Below, in pieces: positions 1 to 8,709 of a stretch of 64,000 nt of DNA; the stretch's first letter is position 1, and each line of letters opens with the position of its first letter. A program made the translations under genes and the position numbers. The stretch lies in contig JBGAVG010000008.1 of the NCBI GenBank assembly GCA_044228245.1, positions 18,933 through 82,932 on the forward strand, given 5' to 3'. The DNA is from Methylotenera_A sp044228245. GTDB taxonomy: Bacteria; Pseudomonadota; Gammaproteobacteria; Burkholderiales; Methylophilaceae. The notes under the pieces are model-generated. The model was not told the DNA's origin. It ran no database searches and saw nothing but the letters and a program-made list of their open reading frames with translations.

Positions 1-459
1 CAGCGTGGCGTAACGTTCAACCAGCACCACTTGCTTGCCTAAATCGGCAGCGCGGAAGGCAGCCGTGTATCCGCCAGGGCCTGAGCCCAGTACGACCACT
101 TGTGTATTCATGTCGTTGTTGCCTGCTGGGGCAGCGGGAGCGGGTGCTGCAACAGCGGCTGCTGGCGCTGACGCAGGCACGGGGGTTACCACCTGTTTAG
201 TTGCAGCGCTTGTGGAGGCTTCAGTTTCGATAAGCAGGATTAACGAATCTTTGCTCACCTTGTCACCCACTTTGACTTTGATTTCTTTTACCACGCCCGC
301 TTGAGAGGCGGGAATATCCATCGAGGCCTTGTCGGATTCCACCGTAATCAGTGAATCTTCTTTTGCAATGGTGTCACCTACTTTGACCAATACTTCAATA
401 ACATCGACGCTGTCAAAATTGCCAATATCAGGCACTAAAACTTCAATTAGATTGCTCAT
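1..459 (-). CDS. lpdA: Dihydrolipoamide dehydrogenase (E3) with N-terminal lipoyl domain, partial
   Basis: This is the E3 subunit of pyruvate dehydrogenase, which reoxidises dihydrolipoyl groups with FAD and NAD+. Only the first 153 codons are present; the gene runs off the left edge. The ATG is at 459. Residues 1-75 form a lipoyl domain with the lipoylated lysine in ESDKAS (K44). An Ala/Pro-rich linker follows at about 80-115, then the FAD-binding dinucleotide fold VVLGSGPGGYTAAF near 122-136. An extra lipoyl domain on E3 is a known betaproteobacterial and neisserial form. The gene starts 12 bases after the aceF stop and is the third gene of aceE-aceF-lpdA. Its lipoyl domain is nearly identical to that of AceF, which suggests duplication or gene conversion. 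Confidence 0.93.
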   Translation of the reverse strand, partial: MSNLIEVLVPDIGNFDSVDVIEVLVKVGDTIAKEDSLITVESDKASMDIPASQAGVVKEIKVKVGDKVSKDSLILLIETEASTSAATKQVVTPVPASAPAAAVAAPAPAAPAGNNDMNTQVVVLGSGPGGYTAAFRAADLGKQVVLVERYATL

Positions 460-471
460 GTCAGATTCCTG

Positions 472-1812
472 TTACAGCAAGAGGCGACGCACGTCAGACA
501 ACATCATACGCATGTGGCTGGTAAAGCGCGCGCCATCGGCACCATCGACTACACGATGATCATAAGAGAGCGAAAGCGGCAGGATCAGACGCGGCTCAAA
601 TTCTTTAGCGGCAGGATTGTAAACAGGCTGCATGCTGGAACGCGAAACACCTAAAATCGCCACTTCCGGGCAATTGATGATGGGCGTGAACATGGTGCCG
701 CCAATACCGCCCAGACTGGAAATAGTAAAGCAGCCGCCTTGCATTTCTTCAACTTTGAGCTTGCGTTCACGTGCTTTTGAGGAAAGCTCCATCAAATCAC
801 GTGCAATATCTAAAACATCTTTTTGCTGTACATCCTTAACCACCGGCACGACTAAGCCGTCCGGCGTATCGCAGGCAAAACCAATATTGTAATAATTCTT
901 TAGAATCAGGCTGTCACCATCAGGTGAAAGCGATGAGTTGAAGTTTGGGTAAGCTTTAAGCGCATTAACGGAAGCCTTGATGAGGAAGGCCAGCATGGTC
1001 AATTTCACGCCACGTTTTTCTGCATCTGCCTGCATAGATTTTCTGAAGTCTTCCAGATCGGTAATATCCGCTTCATCAAATTGCGTGACATGCGGTGCGG
1101 TGACCCAGTTACGGTGCAAATTGGCGCCAGACAATTTTTTAATGCGTGAAAGTGGTTTGGTTTCCACTTCGCCAAACTGGCTGAAATCAATCACCGGCAT
1201 TGGCAGTGTAGCTAGCGCGCCCAAGCCTGCGCCCATGTTTTCGGTGCGTGGTTTGGCCAGTTCACCTTTCACAAAGGCTTGAACATCGCTTTGCAGGATA
1301 CGGTTTTTAGCGCCGCTGCCTTTTACCAGCGCCAGATTCACGCCCAGTTCGCGCGCGAATTTACGCACGGATGGACTGGCGTGGGAGAGCTTGCCGCCAT
1401 TCACAACAACACTTTCGCCGACTGGCAATGGTTGATGCGCGGGCTGCACCTGTTTTGGTGGTTCCGGTGCAGGGCGGCTAGGTTCGGGAATAGCTTGCTT
1501 GGGTATTGCAGTTTTTGGCGCTTCCGCTACTGACGAGGCTGCAGCAGCTGGTGATTTTTCTGCTGCGCCTGCCGCACTTTCTTCGAGCATTAAAATTAGC
1601 GAACCTTGCGAAATTTTATCGCCAATTTTGGTTTTAACTTCTTTCACCACGCCGGCAAACGGTGCAGGAATATCCATTGAAGCCTTGTCAGACTCCACCG
1701 TAATCAGCGAATCATCTTTGGCGATCGTATCGCCAGCCTTGACCAATACTTCAATGACATCGACAGAATCAAAATTGCCGATGTCAGGAACAAGAACCTC
1801 TTTTAATGCCAT
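472..1812 (-). CDS. aceF: Pyruvate dehydrogenase E2, dihydrolipoamide acetyltransferase
   Basis: This E2 core of the pyruvate dehydrogenase complex transfers the acetyl group from lipoamide to CoA. The 446-residue protein has one lipoyl domain (residues 1-76, lipoyl lysine K43 in ESDKAS), a Pro/Ala linker (80-135), a peripheral subunit-binding domain (about 142-182, beginning SHASPSVRKFAREL) and a catalytic acyltransferase domain (about 215-446) with the active-site DHRVVDGADGAR (His419). E. coli AceF has three lipoyl domains and is longer. Here one lipoyl domain is on E2 and another on E3. The gene lies 12 bases after aceE, in the same operon. Confidence 0.96.
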   Translation of the reverse strand: MALKEVLVPDIGNFDSVDVIEVLVKAGDTIAKDDSLITVESDKASMDIPAPFAGVVKEVKTKIGDKISQGSLILMLEESAAGAAEKSPAAAASSVAEAPKTAIPKQAIPEPSRPAPEPPKQVQPAHQPLPVGESVVVNGGKLSHASPSVRKFARELGVNLALVKGSGAKNRILQSDVQAFVKGELAKPRTENMGAGLGALATLPMPVIDFSQFGEVETKPLSRIKKLSGANLHRNWVTAPHVTQFDEADITDLEDFRKSMQADAEKRGVKLTMLAFLIKASVNALKAYPNFNSSLSPDGDSLILKNYYNIGFACDTPDGLVVPVVKDVQQKDVLDIARDLMELSSKARERKLKVEEMQGGCFTISSLGGIGGTMFTPIINCPEVAILGVSRSSMQPVYNPAAKEFEPRLILPLSLSYDHRVVDGADGARFTSHMRMMLSDVRRLLL

Positions 1813-1824
1813 CTTGTTTTATCC

Positions 1825-4503
1825 TTAAATGCTCGTTGGATTTGGTTTATTCGGATTGAGCTTGTACTTTTTCACTGCGTCGGCCACTTTGGCTGCAGGC
1901 AGCTTGCCTTCATCGCTTAAGGCTTTAAGTGCGGCTATAACTACGTAGTGGCGGTCCACCTCAAAGAAGTCGCGCAACGCTTCGCGGCTGTCTGAGCGGC
2001 CAAAACCGTCAGTGCCGAGTGCCACGAATTTATTCGGGACAAAGCGCTGAATTTGCTCGGCGAAACTTTTCATGTAGTCGGTTGAGGCAATCACAGGGCC
2101 TTTTGCGTCTTTCAGGCATTGGGCGACATAGCTCAGTTTCTGTGGTTTTTCCGGATTGAGCATATTCCAGCGATCACACTCCAAGCCTTCGCGGCGCAGT
2201 TCGGTAAAGCTCGGCACGCTCCATATGTCGGCCGAAACGCCCCAGTCTTTTTCCAGCAGTTCTGCCGCAGCAATCACTTCGCGCAGTATCACGCCGCTGC
2301 CCATCAGTTGCACCTGTGCATTTTTAGATTTTCTGAAACTGTACATGCCTTTCAGAATGCCTTGCTCTGCGCCTTTTGGCATCTCAGGATGGCTGTAGTT
2401 TTCATTCATCACAGTGATGTAGTAGTACACGTCTTCCTGGTTTTGCACCATGCGGCGCAGCCCCTCTTGAATGATGACGGCTAATTCATAAGCAAATGTT
2501 GGATCGTAAGAAATACAGTTCGGGATGGTGGCAGACATCAAATGGCTGTGACCATCTTCATGCTGCAGGCCTTCACCGTTAAGCGTGGTGCGGCCTGCGG
2601 TGGCGCCAAGCAGGAAGCCCCGCGCACGGCTGTCCCCTGCCATCCAGGCCAAGTCGCCAATACGCTGGAAACCGAACATGGAATAGAAGATATAGAACGG
2701 GATCATTTGCACGCCAGTGACGCTGTATGATGTGGCAGCAGCTAACCAGCTAGAGAACGAGCCGGCTTCATTGATGCCTTCTTCCAGAATCTGACCATCT
2801 TTGGATTCTTTGTAGTACATTACCTGGTCGGAATCCATTGGCTCGTACAACTGGCCTTGACTGGCATAAATTCCAAGCTGGCGGAACATGCCTTCCATAC
2901 CGAATGTGCGCGCTTCATCAGGCACGATTGGTACGATATATTTGCCGATTTCTTTATCACGCACCAGCGTAGAAAGAATGCGCACAAACGCCATGGTGGT
3001 AGAGATTTCACGCTCTCCCGTTGCGCCCAGCATGTTCTCGAATGCCGATAATTCAGGCACAGTAAGTTCATTACCTTTGCGCCTGCGCTGTGGCACAAAG
3101 CCGCCCATCGCTGCGCGGCGTTCGGCCATGTACTTCATCTCTGGGCTGTCTTCCGCAGGTTTGTAAAAACTCAGGTTTTCAACTTGTTCATCAGTAATGG
3201 GCAAATCAAAACGGTCACGGAATTTTTTGAGTGACTCGATATCCATGCTCTTTTGCTGGTGCGTGGTATTTTGAGCTTCCCCCGCTTCGCCCATGCCGTA
3301 GCCTTTGACAGTTTTGGCTAGAATCACGGTTGGCTGACCTTTTTGGTTGACTGCCGCGTGATAGGCTGCAAACACCTTATGCGGGTCGTGTCCGCCGCGG
3401 TTCAGGCGCCAAATATCCTGGTCGCTCATCGCGGCAACCATTTCTTTCAGCTCAGGATATTTCCCAAAGAAATGCTCGCGGGTGTAAGCGCCGCCTTTGA
3501 CCTTAAAGTTCTGGTATTCGCCATCTACGCATTCTTCCATGCGTTTTTTCAGCAAACCGTCTTTATCCATGGCCAACAAGGGATCCCAATAAGAACCCCA
3601 AATCACTTTAAGCACATTCCAGCCGGAACCGCGGAAATCGGACTCCAGTTCCTGAATAATCTTGCCATTGCCACGCACCGGGCCATCCAGACGCTGCAAG
3701 TTACAGTTAATCACAAAAATCAGGTTATCCAATTTTTCGCGGCTGGCCAATGAAATCGCGCCCAATGACTCGGGTTCGTCCATTTCGCCATCACCGCAGA
3801 ACACCCATACTTTTCTGTCGCTGGTATCAGCAATGCCACGGTCATGCAGATACTTCAAGAATCTGGCCTGATAGATACCTGCGATAGGGCCCAAGCCCAT
3901 CGAAACCGTTGGGAACTGCCAGAAATCAGGCATCAGCCAAGGGTGCGGGTAACTGGACAAACCGTTGCCACCTGTTTCCTGGCGGAAATTGTCCATTTGT
4001 TCTTCGGTGATGCGACCTTCTAAAAAGGCGCGTGCGTATACACCAGGCGAAGAGTGGCCTTGAAAGTACACGCAATCGCCGCCGAAGTTCTCATTAGGCG
4101 CGCGGAAGAAATAATTAAAGCCTGTGTCATACAAGGTGGCGGCTGATTGGAAGCTGGCGATGTGCCCGCCCACGCCCGGCGATTTCTCGTTACCGCGCAG
4201 CACTGTCATGATGGCGTTCCAGCGCACCAGCGCGCGAATGCGGCGTTCCATTTCCGGGTCGCCTGGCAGACGTTGCTGCAAATGGGTCGGGATGGTGTTT
4301 ACATAAGCGGTCGTCGCGTTGTAAGGTAGATTGCTGCCGGAGCGGCGAGCTTTGTCAATCATCGCTTCGAGCAGGAAGTGGGCGCGCTCGGTGCCTTCGT
4401 TCTCAATCACCGAAGTAAGTGCGTCAAGCCATTCCTGCGTTTCTTGTGCGTCTGTTTCTTGCACCATTTTTAAAGGCTGCCCAGTCTGCTGATTTATTGC
4501 CAT
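1825..4503 (-). CDS. aceE: Pyruvate dehydrogenase E1 component (homodimeric type)
   Basis: This is the thiamine-diphosphate-dependent E1 enzyme, which decarboxylates pyruvate and reductively acetylates E2. The 892 residues match the homodimeric AceE family (about 885-900). Visible landmarks are the N-terminal E2-contact segment (TQEWLDALTSVIENEG, residues 23-38), the TPP-domain stretch VWVFCGDGEMDEPES near residue 230 with the GDG...motif, and the second TPP half with GLQHEDGHSHL near 640. It is the first gene of aceE-aceF-lpdA. A GGAG lies about 12 bases before the chosen ATG; a second in-frame ATG at residue 13 is possible. It links pyruvate made by PrpB and malic enzyme (28-37 kb) to acetyl-CoA. 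Confidence 0.97.
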   Translation of the reverse strand: MAINQQTGQPLKMVQETDAQETQEWLDALTSVIENEGTERAHFLLEAMIDKARRSGSNLPYNATTAYVNTIPTHLQQRLPGDPEMERRIRALVRWNAIMTVLRGNEKSPGVGGHIASFQSAATLYDTGFNYFFRAPNENFGGDCVYFQGHSSPGVYARAFLEGRITEEQMDNFRQETGGNGLSSYPHPWLMPDFWQFPTVSMGLGPIAGIYQARFLKYLHDRGIADTSDRKVWVFCGDGEMDEPESLGAISLASREKLDNLIFVINCNLQRLDGPVRGNGKIIQELESDFRGSGWNVLKVIWGSYWDPLLAMDKDGLLKKRMEECVDGEYQNFKVKGGAYTREHFFGKYPELKEMVAAMSDQDIWRLNRGGHDPHKVFAAYHAAVNQKGQPTVILAKTVKGYGMGEAGEAQNTTHQQKSMDIESLKKFRDRFDLPITDEQVENLSFYKPAEDSPEMKYMAERRAAMGGFVPQRRRKGNELTVPELSAFENMLGATGEREISTTMAFVRILSTLVRDKEIGKYIVPIVPDEARTFGMEGMFRQLGIYASQGQLYEPMDSDQVMYYKESKDGQILEEGINEAGSFSSWLAAATSYSVTGVQMIPFYIFYSMFGFQRIGDLAWMAGDSRARGFLLGATAGRTTLNGEGLQHEDGHSHLMSATIPNCISYDPTFAYELAVIIQEGLRRMVQNQEDVYYYITVMNENYSHPEMPKGAEQGILKGMYSFRKSKNAQVQLMGSGVILREVIAAAELLEKDWGVSADIWSVPSFTELRREGLECDRWNMLNPEKPQKLSYVAQCLKDAKGPVIASTDYMKSFAEQIQRFVPNKFVALGTDGFGRSDSREALRDFFEVDRHYVVIAALKALSDEGKLPAAKVADAVKKYKLNPNKPNPTSI

Positions 4504-4700
4504 GCGTGAGATTTCTCCGTGTCGCGTTTGCTGCGCGTATAATCTACGCAGAGCGCAAACGTGAATTAGAATGTTCTATAAAGCTGTAAGTGTGTCTTTT
4601 TTAGGCATTTTGGTCAAGTTAAAACGTGGTTTAGTAGAACAGCAGATAACAGTTTTGCTATCATGGTCTTAGATATTATACAAGAGTTAAGGGCGATTGA

Positions 4701-6158
4701 ATGTCATTAAAATTAACACAACATGCTGCGACTGGCAGTGAAAAAACATTATCTTCTGAAAAACACATACTTTTTGTATTGGATGATAAAGCCGAAAGAA
4801 GCTTCCCGTTTGCTAAAATCCTTGAGCGCAAGCTGCAGCGTACCAGAGGTGAATATAAAGATTTGAATAAAACGCCAGCCATCATTGAACTGCCAGAGGG
4901 CGGCGTGGCCAGCTTCGTAGTGTTGGGCGAAAATTTCAGTATATTTCAAAAGCATACCCTGCTGCGCAAGGCTGTAAAACCTTTGCTGGATGAGCAGCCC
5001 GAGGCTTTGGCGATTTGTGTGTTTGGAGATGATGTAACACGTGAAGCGAATGCCTGTGCGGCTTATTACGTGACAGCAGTCAATGCCGCCGAACTGCCAA
5101 GCCGTAAAAAAGACAACAAAGCTAAGCCGTTGAAAGAAATAAGCATTCATGGCTTTAAAGCCGAGCACGATTACAGCTATGTGAATGCGCGCGTGGCAGG
5201 TAATACGCTGTGCCGTAGCTTGACCATGCTGCCGCCTAACGAACTGACGCCCACCATTTACCGTGAGAAGCTAAAAACATTAGCCAAACAATACGGCTGG
5301 GCTTGGGAGGAATTTGATATGCCAGCACTCAAAAAGATGGGCGCAGGTGCATTTTATGCGGTGGGGCAGGGCTCTGAGCCGCAAGACGCTGCGATTGTGC
5401 ATCTTACCTATGACCCGGCAAGCTCAAAAAAACATATTGCCTTAGTGGGGAAAGGCATTTGTTTTGATACAGGCGGACACAACCTGAAGCCTGCCAAGTA
5501 TATGCAAGGCATGCACGAGGACATGAACGGTAGTGCGGTGGCGCTGGGGATTCTAACGGCTGTAACTTTACAAAAATTGCCTGCGAAGCTCGATTGCTGG
5601 CTGGCGATTGCGCAAAATCACATCAGCCCGCTCGCTTATAAACAAAACGATGTCGTCACTGCATTAAATGGCATGACGATTGAAGTTGTGCATACCGACG
5701 CAGAAGGCCGGATGGTGCTGGCGGACGCGCTTACACTGGCTTCTCGTCAGAAGCCGGATGTGATTCTGGATTACGCCACACTCACAGGCAGTATGGCCGT
5801 GGCAGTGACAGACCGCATGAGCGGCGTGATTGCCAATCGCTTGGAGCTGGCCTGCAAGGCAATAGAGGCGGGTGCGGCAGCAGGCGAGCGCATCGTGGCT
5901 TTTCCCTACGAAGAAGACATGGATAGCGATTTGGACAGCGATATTGCCGACATTAAGCAATGCACCTTGGAAGGCGGCGGCGACCATATGCACGCGGCGC
6001 GCTTTATGGGCAAGTTTATCGAAAACAATGTGGCCTGGCTGCATGCGGATTTGTCCAGCACCAACCGCAAAGATGGCCTGGGGGCGGTGCAAAGCGATGT
6101 GAATGGCTTTGGCGTTGGTTTTGGCTTGGAAATGATTAATCGCTTAATCGGAAATTAA
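4701..6158 (+). CDS. Leucyl aminopeptidase, peptidase family M17
   Basis: This is a cytosolic two-metal aminopeptidase that releases N-terminal residues from peptides. The 485-residue protein has a divergent N-terminal macro-like domain (about 1-165) and the M17 catalytic domain. The metal and catalytic motifs are GKGICFDTGGHNLKP (about 249-263), DMNGSA (about 271-276) and HTDAEGRMVLADAL (about 331-344, usually NTDAEGRL). HNLKP replaces the usual ISLKP, and the N-terminus is PepA-unlike, so it is a distinct M17 subgroup rather than clearly pepA. It is transcribed divergently from aceE across a 197-bp gap in which I see no promoter I would defend. Confidence 0.9.
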   Translation: MSLKLTQHAATGSEKTLSSEKHILFVLDDKAERSFPFAKILERKLQRTRGEYKDLNKTPAIIELPEGGVASFVVLGENFSIFQKHTLLRKAVKPLLDEQPEALAICVFGDDVTREANACAAYYVTAVNAAELPSRKKDNKAKPLKEISIHGFKAEHDYSYVNARVAGNTLCRSLTMLPPNELTPTIYREKLKTLAKQYGWAWEEFDMPALKKMGAGAFYAVGQGSEPQDAAIVHLTYDPASSKKHIALVGKGICFDTGGHNLKPAKYMQGMHEDMNGSAVALGILTAVTLQKLPAKLDCWLAIAQNHISPLAYKQNDVVTALNGMTIEVVHTDAEGRMVLADALTLASRQKPDVILDYATLTGSMAVAVTDRMSGVIANRLELACKAIEAGAAAGERIVAFPYEEDMDSDLDSDIADIKQCTLEGGGDHMHAARFMGKFIENNVAWLHADLSSTNRKDGLGAVQSDVNGFGVGFGLEMINRLIGN

Positions 6159-6255
6159 TGTTTTAGTGGAAAATAAGCTGGGATATTGCAACAATATGCG
6201 AATGCTGACGGTTTGCGATACATAATAATCAAGCCAGCTTTTTAGGGGACTGAAA

Positions 6256-6912
6256 ATGGAGAATTTATCTTGGCTGGAGAGTTTTCCGCCATTATTGCAG
6301 TTGGAGCCGCACGCGCGCGACATTCTGGCTAAATCCGCGAGAATTGTGGAAGCGCCGGTAGGTACAATCGGCTACCGAGAAGGCGGTGCCTGCGGGGTTT
6401 ATGTGATGCGGCTTGCAGGGCAATCACGTGTTTACAAAATGTCATCTTCAGGGCGCGAAATCTTGCTGTATCGTGTGGCAGCAGGAGAAACTTGCGTGAT
6501 CACCACGACGTGTTTGTTGGGCAATAGCAATTATCCGGCGTCAACAATCGTCGAAGAACCGATAAAGGATGTCATTATTCCTTCTGCTGCTTTTAATCAA
6601 CTGATGGTTGATTCGAAAGTGTTCCGTACTTTTGTGATGACCAACTACGGCGCGCTGATCAGTGATCTGATCGTGCTGCTGGATGAAGTGGCGTTTCATA
6701 GTCTGGATGCCCGCCTGGCCAAGCTGCTGCTGGATACAGGCAGCGCCACGATCAGCAGAACGCATCAGTTGATAGCCGATGAGCTTGGAACTGCACGCGA
6801 AGTGGTGAGCCGCCAGTTGAAACGTTTTGAGCAAAAGGGCTGGGTTACGCTCGGGCGCGGCCATGTGGAACTGACCAATCGCCCAGCTTTGGAAAAACTC
6901 GCTGCTAGCTAA
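6256..6912 (+). CDS. Crp/Fnr-family transcriptional regulator
   Basis: The 218-residue protein has a cyclic-nucleotide-binding-type beta-barrel (about 20-125), a dimerisation helix (about 130-155) and a C-terminal winged helix-turn-helix (about 165-215; SRTHQLIADELGTAREVVSR is the recognition segment). The N-terminal four-cysteine cluster of oxygen-sensing FNR is absent; cysteines occur in GACGVYV and in ETCVITTTC. The signal is therefore unknown and may be redox or sulfur related. It converges on the TSUP permease gene with a 24-base gap, next to the persulfide module, so a role in sulfur oxidation is possible but unproven. A GGGGAC lies 8-13 bases before the ATG as a plausible ribosome site. 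Confidence 0.87.
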   Translation: MENLSWLESFPPLLQLEPHARDILAKSARIVEAPVGTIGYREGGACGVYVMRLAGQSRVYKMSSSGREILLYRVAAGETCVITTTCLLGNSNYPASTIVEEPIKDVIIPSAAFNQLMVDSKVFRTFVMTNYGALISDLIVLLDEVAFHSLDARLAKLLLDTGSATISRTHQLIADELGTAREVVSRQLKRFEQKGWVTLGRGHVELTNRPALEKLAAS

Positions 6913-6936
6913 TGTTGCAGGGGCAGCCTGTGTTTG

Positions 6937-7752
6937 CTAAAAAGCCGAGAACCCTTTAGCCGTCAGCATTAATGCTGCAATTAACGCCAGCACAGCGAAA
7001 CCGCGCTGGCTGATGACTGCCGGAATTCTAGGGCTGATCAGCCTGAAGGTCAACATGCTGACCATGGTACTCACGGCAAATGGAATGGCGATTTGCCAAA
7101 GAATATCGTTGTGCAGCAGATAGATTGAAATGCTCACGGCGGAAACGATGGCGATGGCCATGAGAGAGGTGGCGATGATGGTTTGCATGTTAAAGTTACT
7201 GACTTTACGTAAACTTGGCACAATGACAAAACCGCCGCCCACACCCAAAAGGCCTGAAAGAAAGCCTGCCAGACTGCCTGTGATCATCAGTCTTTTTGTA
7301 CACGGCGCTGTCCAGAACAATCTGGATGTCGCAGGGTTCAGCACGCAGGCCGGCGCAGGCTTGTGTTCATCCGCTTGCAGGTTTTGTGTGTTCTGCTGCC
7401 ACATGCGCCAGGCGATATGCCCTAGTACGATCGCAAAGATCAGACTCAAGTGCTGGTTTGATGCGCGATGTGCCAGCCAAACGCCAACTGGCGCAAACAG
7501 AATGCCGAAGCCGGCGATTAGCGTGGCGGCCTTGTAGCGCACAATGCCCGCCTGCAGGCCTTGCAGGGCGCCGAGGCTGGAAGCTAGCATCACGGCCAGT
7601 AAGCCGATGGGCGCAGCCTGCGCCATGCTGAGGTGCAGGCCAAATGCCAATAGCGGGATAGCCAGAATCGATCCGCCCGCGCCAGTTAAGGCTAACACCA
7701 GCCCTGTAAACAGCCCTAATGCGATGCTGATCAAGGTTGCATCTAACGGCAT
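6937..7752 (-). CDS. TSUP/TauE-SafE family membrane permease
   Basis: This is an inner-membrane permease of the sulfite/organosulfonate exporter type (TSUP, DUF81). The 271 residues form about eight hydrophobic segments, with the family glycine-rich motifs in both halves: LTGAGGSILAIPLL (about 22-35) and LSGLLGVGGGFVIVPSL (about 164-180). The middle loop (about 115-150) is hydrophilic and carries CVLNP. The gene is the third of the minus-strand unit ArsR repressor, Blh-like protein, TSUP permease. In known BigR operons such a permease is proposed to export sulfite or related anions made during sulfide detoxification. The substrate here is inference from that context. Confidence 0.87.
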   Translation of the reverse strand: MPLDATLISIALGLFTGLVLALTGAGGSILAIPLLAFGLHLSMAQAAPIGLLAVMLASSLGALQGLQAGIVRYKAATLIAGFGILFAPVGVWLAHRASNQHLSLIFAIVLGHIAWRMWQQNTQNLQADEHKPAPACVLNPATSRLFWTAPCTKRLMITGSLAGFLSGLLGVGGGFVIVPSLRKVSNFNMQTIIATSLMAIAIVSAVSISIYLLHNDILWQIAIPFAVSTMVSMLTFRLISPRIPAVISQRGFAVLALIAALMLTAKGFSAF

Positions 7753-7800
7753 GGCGCTATCAATTTTCGGGTGGCGTCTAGTTTGGGCCTGGGTTCAAGG

Positions 7801-8283
7801 TCAGGTTTTTTTACACCAACTACGGCACATGGACATGAGTGGGCATTTGGTTTTATACCAGCTGCAAAGTTGGCTAAAGACGTTTTTGCCTTTTAACCAT
7901 GCCATTGCACTTTGGTTTTGAACCGGCGGATGCGCGACTTCGGTGCTTGTTTGAGATTGCTTGAATATGGTCGCGGCACGGTTGCCTGTTCTGCAAAAGC
8001 CAAGTACCGGTTTGGCAGCCGCGGCATAAACCGCACTGAATTCTACAACATGCTCAGACAGCATGTTGCCCGGGCTGAAGGGGATGTAAAAATAAGCCAG
8101 GCCTGATTTTTCGGCGGCGGCTTTAATCTGTGCGCTGGCTGGCTGATCAGCGCCGCTTTCACCGTCAGGGCGATTGTTGATGATGGTTTTAAAACCTAAT
8201 TGGGCGATTTCAGCAACATCTTCCACGCTGATTTGCGGTGCAGTGCTGAAATTCTCTGAATGCTTGCTGATTTGAATTGACAT
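7801..8283 (-). CDS. DUF442 / beta-lactamase-hydrolase-like (Blh) phosphatase-fold protein
   Basis: The 160-residue protein belongs to the TIGR01244/DUF442 family, which has a dual-specificity-phosphatase fold and is usually linked to sulfide detoxification. It shows the INNRPDGESG strand-loop (about 35-44) and the P-loop CRTGNRA with nucleophile C97 and R103 (canonical form CRTGTRS). Free-standing members often end soon after the P-loop helix. This one has a roughly 45-residue tail rich in Cys, Trp and Lys (QLCSWYKTKCPLMSMCRSWC), which is unusual and could reflect a frameshifted or replaced C-terminus. It lies 7 bases after the repressor gene and 48 bases before the permease, so co-transcription is likely. 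Confidence 0.85.
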   Translation of the reverse strand: MSIQISKHSENFSTAPQISVEDVAEIAQLGFKTIINNRPDGESGADQPASAQIKAAAEKSGLAYFYIPFSPGNMLSEHVVEFSAVYAAAAKPVLGFCRTGNRAATIFKQSQTSTEVAHPPVQNQSAMAWLKGKNVFSQLCSWYKTKCPLMSMCRSWCKKT

Positions 8284-8290
8284 GATTTCC

Positions 8291-8605
8291 TTAAGATTTG
8301 CAAATTTCCTGGCTCAAAACCCGCATCACGGCTAATGCTGACTGGCTTGAAATCTTATAAAAAATATTCTTGCCCTCGCGGCGTGTTGCTACCAATTCCG
8401 CTTCGCGTAACACCGTAAGCTGCTGTGACAGCGTAGGCTGCCGAATATCCAATATTTGCTCTAATTCGCCTACGGATTTTTCACCCTGCGAGAGTTGGCA
8501 TAACAGCAGTAAGCGATCTGAATTCGCCAGCGCCTTCATCAGGCAGGAGGCTTTGTCAGCCGAGGCGCGAAGCACATCAAAATTTATTTCTTTAATTTCA
8601 GACAT
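8291..8605 (-). CDS. ArsR-family repressor, BigR/SqrR-like persulfide sensor
   Basis: This 104-residue winged-helix ArsR-family regulator has recognition region DIRQPTLSQQLTVLREAELV (about 53-72) and wing ATRREGKNIFYKIS. Cysteines are at 21, 36 and 102. C36 (LLLLCQL) and C102 near the C-terminus match the two cysteines that BigR/SqrR proteins use to sense persulfide by forming a di- or tetrasulfide bond. The metal-binding ELCVCDL motif of classical ArsR is absent. It is divergent from the persulfide dioxygenase gene, with a palindrome (8641-8664) in between, and heads the unit with the Blh protein and TSUP permease. Autoregulation is likely. Confidence 0.9.
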   Translation of the reverse strand: MSEIKEINFDVLRASADKASCLMKALANSDRLLLLCQLSQGEKSVGELEQILDIRQPTLSQQLTVLREAELVATRREGKNIFYKISSQSALAVMRVLSQEICKS

Positions 8606-8640
8606 GGGTTGGTTTGAAACAGGTGATTATATGTAATTTA

Positions 8641-8664
8641 ATATTATATTAAAACATATAATAT
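8641..8664. promoter_or_regulatory. Candidate operator of the ArsR/BigR-type repressor
   Basis: A perfect 9-bp inverted repeat (ATATTATAT / ATATAATAT) is separated by TAAAAC in the 104-bp gap between the repressor and the persulfide dioxygenase. It lies in an AT-only stretch that also resembles -10 elements in both directions. BigR-type repressors are known to bind AT-rich palindromes overlapping divergent promoters, so this is the likely binding site. The role is inferred; the palindrome is directly visible. Confidence 0.7.
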
Positions 8665-8709
8665 AATATCACGCCAGCCGGACTTTTAACGCACTCTGAG
8701 AACATCCCT

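Noticed and set aside
6175..6240. AAGCTGG ... CCAGCTT inverted repeat before the Crp/Fnr gene
   Set aside because: The loop is over 50 bases, so a functional terminator is doubtful; it could be chance.
6200..6260. Possible FNR box upstream of the Crp/Fnr gene
   Set aside because: Only one ATCAA half site is present; no partner at the required spacing.
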